Below, piece by piece: positions 1-4,869 of a stretch of 6,286 bases of DNA. This stretch comes from Streptomyces violaceus (GTDB lineage: Bacteria > Actinomycetota > Actinomycetes > Streptomycetales > Streptomycetaceae): assembly GCA_000715635.1 (NCBI GenBank), contig KL569178.1:1-6286 (forward strand). Reading direction: 5' to 3'. The notes beneath the pieces are model-generated. The model saw only the letters and a program-made list of their open reading frames with translations. It searched no databases and was not told the DNA's origin. How positions within the stretch are numbered: position 1 is the first letter of the stretch; the number at the start of each line of letters is the position of its first letter. The position numbers and the translations under genes are program-made.

Positions 1-36
1 CGCCGTCCTCCACGCCGTCCTCCACGCCGTCCTCCG
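1..36 (+). repeat. Three tandem 12-bp units in coding sequence
   Basis: The unit CGCCGTCCTCCA occurs three times in a row; the third copy ends in G instead of A. It is in frame with the partial gene at 1-173, so copy-number change would lengthen or shorten a Pro-Ser-Ser-Thr linker without breaking the frame. The array may extend beyond the left edge. Confidence 0.8.
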
Positions 37-173
37 CGACCGACGCCCCGGCCCCCGACACGACCAGCCCGCGCACGGACGACCTGCGTGCCACCCCACG
101 CCCGACGGCCGCGCCCCGCACCCCGTCGGCCCGGCCGAGCACGGACCAAAGGTCGGCCGTCGACAGCCGGTGA
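1..173 (+). CDS. C-terminal tail of an unidentified Pro/Ser/Thr-rich protein (5' partial)
   Basis: An open frame enters from the left edge (codons begin at base 3) and ends at TGA 171-173. It encodes about 56 residues, starting PSSTPSSTPSSATDAPAP and ending RSAVDSR. The composition is almost entirely Pro, Ser, Thr, Ala, Arg and Asp, as in disordered linkers or tails of actinobacterial secreted or membrane-anchored proteins and of Ser/Thr kinases. No domain is visible, so the function cannot be named. The first 36 bases are three near-identical 12-bp units giving the peptide repeat PSST/PSST/PSSA. The stop lies 6 bp from the stop of the convergent ctaG-like gene. That a real gene ends here is supported by the composition and the tidy convergent spacing; its identity is unknown. 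Confidence 0.55.
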   Translation, partial: PSSTPSSTPSSATDAPAPDTTSPRTDDLRATPRPTAAPRTPSARPSTDQRSAVDSR

Positions 174-188
174 CCCACGTCAGTCACC
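169..188. terminator. Possible small bidirectional hairpin between convergent genes
   Basis: GGTGAC (169-174) and GTCACC (183-188) form a perfect 6-bp stem with an 8-base loop. It spans the two convergent stop codons (TGA 171-173 and, on the other strand, 180-182). The position suits a terminator serving both genes. The stem is short, has no T-run and could arise by chance in such GC-rich DNA. Confidence 0.3.
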
Positions 189-883
189 CCGCCCCTGCCG
201 CCGTACCCGCGCCGCCACCTCGCTCTCCTCGGTCTCCCACCAGGGCCGGACCAGTCCGGAAGACGTTCCCGGAACGGGGGGTTCGCCGGCGAGGCGGCGG
301 TCCAGTACGACCGTCCGGACGCGCTCCGAGCGGACCCACTGGGCGAGGATCGCCAGCAGGAAGGGAACGGTGACCAGTTCGGCGATGCCCAACATGGCGC
401 CGCCGCCGATCTGCTGGTCGTGGTGGACGTCGGGGGACCAGGGCGGCGTGTGGTGCAGGTACCACGCGCCCGCGATCAGGGTGCCGTGCGTCATGACCAC
501 CAGCCCCGGGAGCGCGTCGACGACACCGTCGAGGAAGACCAGGGCCGCCCGGACGGGGTGGGTGCACCAGGCGGGCAGGGCCTGTTCGCGGGTGAGCACC
601 GGCAGGACGAACAGGCAGCCGGCCGCCGGCAGCTGCAGATACATCAGCTCGTGCAGCCGGCCCACGCGCAGCGCGGTGGCGAAGTACGGCGTGAAGTAGA
701 CGGTCAGTTCCGTGGCTAGCACCAGGACCGTACTGACGAGGGGGAACGTCAGCGCCCGCACCAGCCGTTCGATCAGGACCCGCCGTGCCTTCGCACCCGC
801 ACGACACCCCAGCCGTACAGCCCGCCCAGCACCCCGACCCGCAACAGCGCGGGAACGTGATCACATCTATGAACAGCATCCAT
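180..883 (-). pseudogene. ctaG: Degraded CtaG-family cytochrome c oxidase assembly protein gene
   Basis: CtaG-family (caa3_CtaG) proteins are multi-pass membrane proteins that help assemble the copper centre of cytochrome c oxidase, and are usually about 300 residues. Here two pieces remain. The 193-residue frame 761-180 starts at a GTG without a convincing ribosome-binding site. It matches the C-terminal half: FPLVSTVLVLATELTVYFTPY, LHELMYLQLPAAG, then GLVVMTHGTLIAGAWYL and GIAELVTVPFLLAILAQWV, about four membrane segments. Upstream, in another frame, 883-773 reads ALLRVGVLGGLYGWGVVRVRRHGG, which resembles the first CtaG helix and the basic loop after it, and stops at TGA 775-773. The helices normally lying between, including the conserved HMxQH-type histidines, are absent. 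I infer an internal deletion of very roughly 80-90 codons that also shifted the frame. Alternatively, the C-terminal part is expressed as a short protein. The family call is strong for the C-terminal part; the pseudogene call rests on comparison from memory. Confidence 0.72.
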
Positions 884-894
884 CTACCAGACTA

Positions 895-923
895 TTGACG
901 TGCCCACGACAGGCTCCTACCTT
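895..923 (+). promoter_or_regulatory. Predicted sigma-70-type promoter of the pectate lyase gene
   Basis: TTGACG (895-900) matches the -35 consensus at 5 of 6 positions. It is followed, after a 17-bp spacer, by TACCTT (918-923), which fits the relaxed streptomycete -10 pattern TAnnnT. The predicted transcription start is near 930, giving a leader of about 68 bases before the ATG at 998. The -35 box lies 12 bp from the start of the degraded, divergent ctaG fragment. Confidence 0.6.
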
Positions 924-927
924 GCCC

Positions 928-941
928 AGAAAGCGCTTACT
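928..941. promoter_or_regulatory. LacI-family operator-like palindrome over the predicted start site
   Basis: AGAAAGCGCTTACT has a perfect 8-bp palindromic core, AAGCGCTT (931-938), with flanking bases that partly continue the symmetry. It resembles the cre-type or LacI-family sites (central CG, AA/TT arms) found before many actinobacterial polysaccharide-utilisation genes. It overlaps the predicted transcription start, the classic place for repression relieved by a sugar signal. Which regulator binds cannot be read from the window. Confidence 0.55.
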
Positions 942-986
942 CGCCGCTCCTGTTCATACACCCGAACATCCAACGTCACCACCCTT

Positions 987-990
987 GGAG
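987..990 (+). promoter_or_regulatory. Ribosome-binding site of the pectate lyase gene
   Basis: GGAG ends 7 bases before the ATG at 998-1000. This decides the start: the encoded protein then begins directly with a typical signal peptide. Confidence 0.7.
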
Positions 991-997
991 ACGAACG

Positions 998-2575
998 ATG
1001 CATCTGAGACCAGTGATCGCGTCCGTCGGCCTCCTGGCCGGCTCCCTCGTCGCACTGTCGGGCAACCCGGCACAGGCGGCCTCCACCCGGTACGAGGCCG
1101 AGGCCTCGCCCGCGGTCTGCACGGGCACCATCGACTCGGACTGGGCCGGATTCTCCGGCAGCGGATTCTGCAACGGTGACAACGGGACCGGCGGCCACGC
1201 GCAGTTCACCGTGAACGCGTCCGCCGCCGGCACGGCGACGCTGAAGGTCCGCTTCGCCAACGGCACGACCACCGCACGCGCCGCGAACATCGTGGTCAAC
1301 GGCTCGACGGCCACCACGGCCTCCTTCGAGGGCACCGGCGCGTGGAACACCTGGGCGACCAAGACGCTCACCGTGCCGTTGCGCTCGGGCAGCAACACCG
1401 TCCGGCTCAGCCCGACCACCTCCGCCGGCCTGCCCAACATCGACTACCTGGACGTCGAGACGAGCGGCAGCGACCCGCAGCCCACGGGCCCGGCGCTGTA
1501 CGTGTCGCCCAACGGCACCGACAGCGCGGCCGGCACGGAGTCGAACCCCACGACACTCACCTCGGCGATCAGCCGCGTCTCCGCCGGCGGGACGATCTAC
1601 CTGCGCGGCGGGACCTACCGCCACACGCAGACGGTCACCATTCCGCAGGGCAAGAACGGCACCTCGGGCGACCGCACGGAACTGTTCGCCTACCCGGGCG
1701 AGACCCCCGTGCTCAACTTCTCCGCCCAGAGCGAGGACCCGGCCAACCGCGGCCTCGCCGTCAACGCGTCGTACTGGCACGTCAAGGGCCTCGTCGTCGA
1801 ACGGGCCGGTGACAACGGCATCTTCCTCAGCGGCAGCAACAACGTCATCGAGCGCACGGTGACCCGCTTCAACCGTGACTCGGGGCTGCAGCTCTCGCGG
1901 ACGCTCTCCAGCACGCCCAAGGACCAGTGGCCGTCCAACAACCTCATCCTGAGCGCGGAGTCGCACGACAACGTCGACTCCGACGGCGAGGACGCCGACG
2001 GCTTCGCCCCGAAGCTCACCGTCGGCCCCGGCAACGTCTTCCGCTACACCGTGGCCCACAACAACATCGACGACGGCTACGACCTCTACACCAAGACGGA
2101 CACCGGCCCCATCGGCGCCGTGACCATCGAGGACTCCCTCGCCTACGGCAACGGCACCCTCAGCGACGGCTCCCAGGCCGGCAACGGCGACCGCAACGGC
2201 TACAAGCTCGGCGGTGACGACATCGAGGTCGGCCACACCGTCCGGCGCAGCATCGCCTACGAGAACGGCAAGCACGGCTTCACCTACAACAGCAACACCG
2301 GCGCGATGCAGATCTCGGACAACGTCAGCGTCGGCAACGAACAGCGCAACTTCAACTTCGACTCGGGCAGCAAATCGGTGTACCGGGGCAACACCTCCTG
2401 CGACAGCGGGTCGAACGACCGGATCATCGGCAACTCCGACAGCTCGAACCAGTTCTGGTCCGGCTCGAACGGCTCCCGCTGCTCCTCCTACGCCGGTGCC
2501 CTGCGCTGGTCCTTCGCCTCGGACGGGCGGCTCGTGGTGACGTTCGGCGGCACCCGGTCGGGCGGCAACCAGTAG
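998..2575 (+). CDS. Secreted CBM35 - polysaccharide lyase family 9 (pectate lyase) protein
   Basis: 525 residues. Residues 1-27 are a Sec-type signal peptide (hydrophobic stretch, then NPAQA before the likely cut). Residues 32-155 form a CBM35-type carbohydrate-binding module: calcium-site YEAE at 32-35, Cys41/Cys58 likely disulfide, GAWNTW, and closing GLPNIDYLDVE. A short linker (SGSDPQPTGP, 156-165) leads to a right-handed beta-helix opening with YVSPNGTDSAAGT and GGTIYLRGGTY. The helix carries the PL9 pattern: ADGFAPKL (Asp334), NIDDGYDLYTK (Asp358, Asp359, Asp362) and NGYKLGG (Lys403). These line up, with nearly identical spacing, with the calcium-binding Asp209/233/234/237 and catalytic Lys273 I recall for Dickeya Pel9A. 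The enzyme should cleave polygalacturonate by calcium-dependent beta-elimination outside the cell, with the CBM35 probably binding uronic-acid-containing glycans. The C-terminus has another likely Cys pair. The gene is monocistronic, between its own promoter and a hairpin. The family call is firm; exact substrate and endo/exo mode are not visible. Confidence 0.9.
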   Translation: MHLRPVIASVGLLAGSLVALSGNPAQAASTRYEAEASPAVCTGTIDSDWAGFSGSGFCNGDNGTGGHAQFTVNASAAGTATLKVRFANGTTTARAANIVVNGSTATTASFEGTGAWNTWATKTLTVPLRSGSNTVRLSPTTSAGLPNIDYLDVETSGSDPQPTGPALYVSPNGTDSAAGTESNPTTLTSAISRVSAGGTIYLRGGTYRHTQTVTIPQGKNGTSGDRTELFAYPGETPVLNFSAQSEDPANRGLAVNASYWHVKGLVVERAGDNGIFLSGSNNVIERTVTRFNRDSGLQLSRTLSSTPKDQWPSNNLILSAESHDNVDSDGEDADGFAPKLTVGPGNVFRYTVAHNNIDDGYDLYTKTDTGPIGAVTIEDSLAYGNGTLSDGSQAGNGDRNGYKLGGDDIEVGHTVRRSIAYENGKHGFTYNSNTGAMQISDNVSVGNEQRNFNFDSGSKSVYRGNTSCDSGSNDRIIGNSDSSNQFWSGSNGSRCSSYAGALRWSFASDGRLVVTFGGTRSGGNQ

Positions 2576-2635
2576 CCTGCCTCGCCGCACGGCATACAGC
2601 GGCATTGCGCACTGCTTCCCCTGACTCCGCGGTGC

Positions 2636-2671
2636 GGACGGCGACGTGAGCGCGACCTCACGTCGCCGTCC
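2636..2671. terminator. Strong hairpin terminator between convergent genes
   Basis: A perfect 15-bp inverted repeat (2636-2650 and 2657-2671; arms GGACGGCGACGTGAG and its complement) encloses a 6-base loop, CGCGAC. It lies 60 bp after the pectate lyase stop and 80 bp beyond the stop of the convergent DUF4328 gene, so it can serve both. There is no T-run, which is common for streptomycete terminators. The rest of 2576-2750 holds no gene I can support. Confidence 0.8.
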
Positions 2672-2750
2672 TCGGCGTGCCCGCCACCGCCTACCGGATC
2701 CACCCACTGAGGGCATCGCGGCCGCGGCCGGCCGATCCGGCCTCCGGGGA

Positions 2751-3446
2751 CTAGGAGTCGGTCCGCGCGACCTCGTCGATGCGCTCCTGCTGCGCCGCGG
2801 TGAGTGTGCGGACCATGAGGGCGGCGGTCCCGGCGGCGGCCACGATCACCAAGTCCGCGGCGAGCAGTGGCCAGACGCCGGTGTAGGCGCGGGCGATGAC
2901 CTCGTCGGCGGAGTCGGCGTAGATCAGGCCGACTCCGCCGGCCAGGCCGGCCAGCCACAGGCCCCACCACCAGTTCACGACGGCGGGCAGCCTCCGGTCG
3001 GGGAAGACCGACCGGTGGACGTCCGCGACCATGCCCCGGGGTATCCACAGGTTCACGATGGGCACGATCCAGCCCAGGAAGAGCCAGAGGTACTGGTAGC
3101 GCGGCTCCGTGCCCGAGAGGGCGCGGGCGTTGTCCCGTACGCGGTCCAGCCAGAGCAGGAACACGAGCGCGCAGACCGCCGTGACGGCGCCGCCCGCGGA
3201 GTCGACCAGGTGGTAGGAGTTTTCCAGGGCGTTCAGGGGGCGGTGTACGCCGTCGCCCTGGTCGGGCGGGCCGGACGCCGGCTGGCCGGCCACGGCGAGC
3301 CGGATGTGCCAGACCGCCCGGGCCGCCCAGGCGACTCCGGCGAGGGCGAGAGCGACGACGGCGAGGCGGGCCGCGCCCCGGACCGGGCGCAGGGCGGAGG
3401 CCGGGACGGGGAGAGGAGCGGCGGCGGGGGAATCCTTTTCGTTCAC
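2751..3446 (-). CDS. DUF4328 family membrane protein
   Basis: 231 residues from GTG 3446-3444 to TAG 2753-2751. About five hydrophobic segments fall near residues 27-50, 84-100, 118-138, 155-177 and 190-212. The diagnostic DUF4328 stretch is WLDRVRDNARALSG (99-112), followed by RYQYLW and GWIVPIVNLWIPRGMVADVH (125-144). The family is common in actinobacteria and has no established function, so only an integral-membrane role can be inferred. The start is set by AGGA seven bases upstream of the GTG, and MNEKDS follows directly. This GTG overlaps (GTGA) the stop of a preceding nine-codon frame made by a 26-bp tandem repeat, so translation is probably coupled to upstream reading. The gene sits 70 bp after the DUF952 gene on the same strand and is the last of the cluster. 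Confidence 0.85.
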   Translation of the reverse strand: MNEKDSPAAAPLPVPASALRPVRGAARLAVVALALAGVAWAARAVWHIRLAVAGQPASGPPDQGDGVHRPLNALENSYHLVDSAGGAVTAVCALVFLLWLDRVRDNARALSGTEPRYQYLWLFLGWIVPIVNLWIPRGMVADVHRSVFPDRRLPAVVNWWWGLWLAGLAGGVGLIYADSADEVIARAYTGVWPLLAADLVIVAAAGTAALMVRTLTAAQQERIDEVARTDS

Positions 3447-3472
3447 CCGATCATCCTGTCGTACTCGTTCAC
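3443..3472 (-). CDS. Putative nine-codon coupling cistron immediately before the DUF4328 gene
   Basis: GTG 3472-3470 opens a frame encoding MNEYDRMIG, closed by TGA 3445-3443. The stop overlaps the DUF4328 GTG (3446-3444) as GTGA, the usual layout for translational coupling. A GGA lies 7 bases before the start. The peptide itself is unlikely to matter, because the sister repeat encodes a different one. The frame is seen directly; that it is translated is inference. Confidence 0.3.
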   Translation of the reverse strand: MNEYDRMIG

Positions 3473-3516
3473 CCGGCCATCCAGGCGCACTCGTTCACCC
3501 GGTCGTCCAGTCGCAC
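3469..3516 (-). CDS. Putative 15-codon coupling cistron directly after the DUF952 stop
   Basis: GTG 3516-3514 follows the DUF952 stop (3519-3517) with no gap (TGAGTG). It opens a frame for MRLDDRVNECAWMAG ending in TGA 3471-3469, which overlaps the next GTG (3472-3470). A second in-frame GTG at 3498-3496, the repeat's own start, would give MNECAWMAG. With the following nine-codon frame it forms a continuous stop/start chain between the two genes. Translation is inferred, not shown. Confidence 0.25.
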   Translation of the reverse strand: MRLDDRVNECAWMAG

Positions 3517-3879
3517 TCAGTCCCGCCGGCTCAGCCCCGCCGCCCGGCCCTCCGCGTCCCACCGCACCTCGAGGACGTGGTCCACGGCGTCCCGGTCGAG
3601 CGGGCCGAACACGTGCGGGAACAGGACGTCCCCGGCCACCCCGGGCGGCGGGGCGGGGGCCGCCGCCTCGAACACCACCCGCGCGGTGAGGCGCGCCTCG
3701 TCGAGGGCGAGCACCAGCAGGGGCCTGGGCGCGTCCCGGTAGAAGGCGTTGACGACGGCCAGCGTGGCCGGCTCGTCCGGGGAGCAGTGCACGAAGCCCT
3801 CCTCGGCGAGGGAGTCGGGCGCGTACGTCCGGCCGGGGGCGGTGTTCCAGACGGTGAGCGGTACGACGTGATAGATCAT
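3517..3879 (-). CDS. DUF952 family protein
   Basis: 120 residues from ATG 3879-3877 to TGA 3519-3517, the usual length for this small single-domain family. Signature elements are IYHVVP (2-7), W11, TYAPDSL (18-24), EGFVHCS (27-33), Glu71 and FPHVFGPL (87-94). No signal peptide or membrane segment is present, so it should be cytoplasmic. The biochemical role is not established. From memory, DUF952 is grouped with folds related to ADP-ribosyltransferases, so the conserved His4 and the EGFxHCS strand may be part of a ligand site; this is not demonstrated here. The gene lies 34 bp after the beta-lactamase stop and has no good ribosome-binding site. A TATAAC placed six bases before the ATG suggests a leaderless transcript of its own. 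DUF4328 follows on the same strand. Confidence 0.87.
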   Translation of the reverse strand: MIYHVVPLTVWNTAPGRTYAPDSLAEEGFVHCSPDEPATLAVVNAFYRDAPRPLLVLALDEARLTARVVFEAAAPAPPPGVAGDVLFPHVFGPLDRDAVDHVLEVRWDAEGRAAGLSRRD

Positions 3880-3885
3880 GGCCCC

Positions 3886-3913
3886 GTTATAGCTCCCGGA
3901 CGGGGAAGGTCGG
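3886..3913 (-). promoter_or_regulatory. Possible leaderless promoter of the DUF952 gene
   Basis: On the minus strand TATAAC (3891-3886) matches the -10 consensus at 5 of 6 positions and is followed by exactly six bases before the ATG. Transcription would therefore begin at the A of the start codon. A weak -35, CCGACC (3913-3908), lies 16 bases upstream. The lack of a proper ribosome-binding site before this ATG agrees with a leaderless mRNA, which is common in actinobacteria. Confidence 0.45.
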
Positions 3914-4855
3914 CTAGAGCCCCAGGGCGGTGATGGTCCGTGCGGTGGCTTCGGCGATCAGGGCGTTGGAGGGCTCGGCCTCGTGGCCGGGCCGGTCGGT
4001 CATGACGGCCAGGACGAGCGGCTCCGTGCGGGGCGGGCGCACGACGGCGATGTCGTTGGCCCTGCCGTAGTTGCCCGTACCGGTCTTGTCGGCCACCTCC
4101 CAGCCCTTGGGGAGCCCGGCCCGGATGCGCCGGGCGCCGACGGGGGTGGCGTTGCGCGAGAGCCAGTCCGTGAGCAGGGCGCGTTCCCCGGCGGGCAGGG
4201 CGGTGCCCAGGAGCAGCTCGCGGAAGTCGGTGGCGATCGCCCTGGGGGTGGTGGTGTCACTGGGGTCGTCGGGTCGTACGTCGTGCAGTTCCGGCTCGTA
4301 GTGGTCCATGCGGCTGACCTTGTCGCCGAGTCCGCGCAGATAGGCGGTGAGCTTCGCCGGGCCGCCGAGGTCGCGCATCAGCAGGTTCCCGGCCGTGCCG
4401 TCGCTGTACCGGACGGCGGCGTCGCAGAGTTGGCGGAGGGTCATGCCGGTCGCTACGTGCTTCCCGGTGATCGGCGCGGTGGACTTGAGGTCGGCGCGGG
4501 TGTAGGTGACGCGCCGGTCCAGGCCACGGAGGGAGCTGTGGTGCAGGACCGCCGCCGCGGCCAGTGCCTTGAAGGTCGAGCAGAAGGCGAAGCGCTCGTC
4601 GGCGCGGTGGATCACCGTGGCGCCGGTGCCGGTCGCCAGGGCGTAGACGCCGACGCGGGCGCCGTACTCGCGTTCCAGATCCGCGAGGCGGGCGCGACGG
4701 ACGGGAGGCGCGGGGGTGGGCGGGCTGGTCGTGGAGGTACTGCCTGCCCGGCCGGTGTCCCGGTCGCTGTCCGTGCCGCAGCCGGCGAGAGGGAGGAGGA
4801 CCGCGGCGGCCAGGAGGGCGCGGCGGGACGACGAAGGGGGCCCGTCGACGGACAT
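3914..4855 (-). CDS. Class A beta-lactamase, Tat-type lipoprotein, with variant active-site motifs
   Basis: 313 residues from ATG 4855-4853, preceded by AGGAG with an 8-base spacer, to TAG 3916-3914. The N-terminus has SRRALL (10-15) before a hydrophobic run and a lipobox LAGC (Cys26), so a Tat-exported, lipid-anchored enzyme outside the membrane is likely. A Ser/Thr/Pro tether follows. Catalytic motifs are STFK (Ser93/Lys96, Ambler 70-73), YSDG (151-153, where SDN is usual at Ambler 130-132), EPELH (Glu187 = Ambler 166, His191 where Asn170 is usual) and KTG (257-259). The enzyme should open the beta-lactam ring through a serine acyl-enzyme. Gly at 132 is known in Mycobacterium tuberculosis BlaC; His at 170 could alter placement of the deacylating water. 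The general base and nucleophile are intact, so activity is likely but the substrate and inhibitor profile may be unusual. It begins 14 bp after the PBP stop, its ribosome-binding site next to that stop, so the two are co-transcribed. Confidence 0.9.
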   Translation of the reverse strand: MSVDGPPSSSRRALLAAAVLLPLAGCGTDSDRDTGRAGSTSTTSPPTPAPPVRRARLADLEREYGARVGVYALATGTGATVIHRADERFAFCSTFKALAAAAVLHHSSLRGLDRRVTYTRADLKSTAPITGKHVATGMTLRQLCDAAVRYSDGTAGNLLMRDLGGPAKLTAYLRGLGDKVSRMDHYEPELHDVRPDDPSDTTTPRAIATDFRELLLGTALPAGERALLTDWLSRNATPVGARRIRAGLPKGWEVADKTGTGNYGRANDIAVVRPPRTEPLVLAVMTDRPGHEAEPSNALIAEATARTITALGL

Positions 4856-4862
4856 GCGGAGT

Positions 4863-4868
4863 GCTCCT
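4863..4868 (-). promoter_or_regulatory. Ribosome-binding site that decides the beta-lactamase start
   Basis: On the minus strand the sequence TGACAGGAG follows the PBP reading frame: the TGA is its stop codon, and AGGAG ends 8 bases before ATG 4855-4853. The beta-lactamase frame is open much further upstream (towards 5344), but this site and the signal peptide that starts here identify the true start. Confidence 0.75.
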
Positions 4869-4869
4869 G

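Larger units (their letters stand above)
3440..3517. repeat. Three tandem 26-bp repeats spanning a gene junction
   Basis: Units lie at 3440-3465, 3466-3491 and 3492-3517. All share the plus-strand core CGTTCACCCG, then diverge at a few positions: 21, 22 or 23 of 26 bases agree in pairwise comparison. Read on the minus strand, each unit has a GGA-containing stretch 7 bases before GTGAACG, so each supplies a possible ribosome-binding site plus start codon. The array fills the gap between the DUF952 stop and the DUF4328 start: its outer end overlaps the DUF952 TGA by one base and its inner end contains the DUF4328 GTG. There is no fourth copy on either side. Confidence 0.9.

Noticed and set aside
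857..864. Palindrome GTGATCAC near the start of the ctaG remnant
   Set aside because: It is only 8 bp, lies inside the recognisable N-terminal coding remnant and has no spacing relation to a promoter.
184..879. A 231-codon minus-strand frame over the ctaG region
   Set aside because: Its translation has no membrane helices or CtaG motifs; the two other frames carry the recognisable CtaG pieces.
917..2716. A 599-codon open frame on the minus strand opposite the pectate lyase gene
   Set aside because: It is antisense to a gene with signal peptide, domains and catalytic residues. Its Val/Ala/Gly/Arg-rich translation has no recognisable motif and is explained by GC-rich codon bias.
2730..2742. 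Short inverted repeat GGCCG-ATC-CGGCC just downstream of the DUF4328 stop
   Set aside because: A 5-bp stem with a 3-base loop is expected by chance in such GC-rich DNA; the 15-bp hairpin at 2636-2671 is a far better terminator.
3440..3517. CRISPR array interpretation of the 26-bp repeats
   Set aside because: The units are directly adjacent with no spacers, only three copies exist, and no cas gene is nearby.
2646..3933. Plus-strand open frames across the DUF4328 and DUF952 genes
   Set aside because: They are Arg/Gly/Pro-rich shadows antisense to two recognisable families, without a plausible ribosome-binding site or domain.
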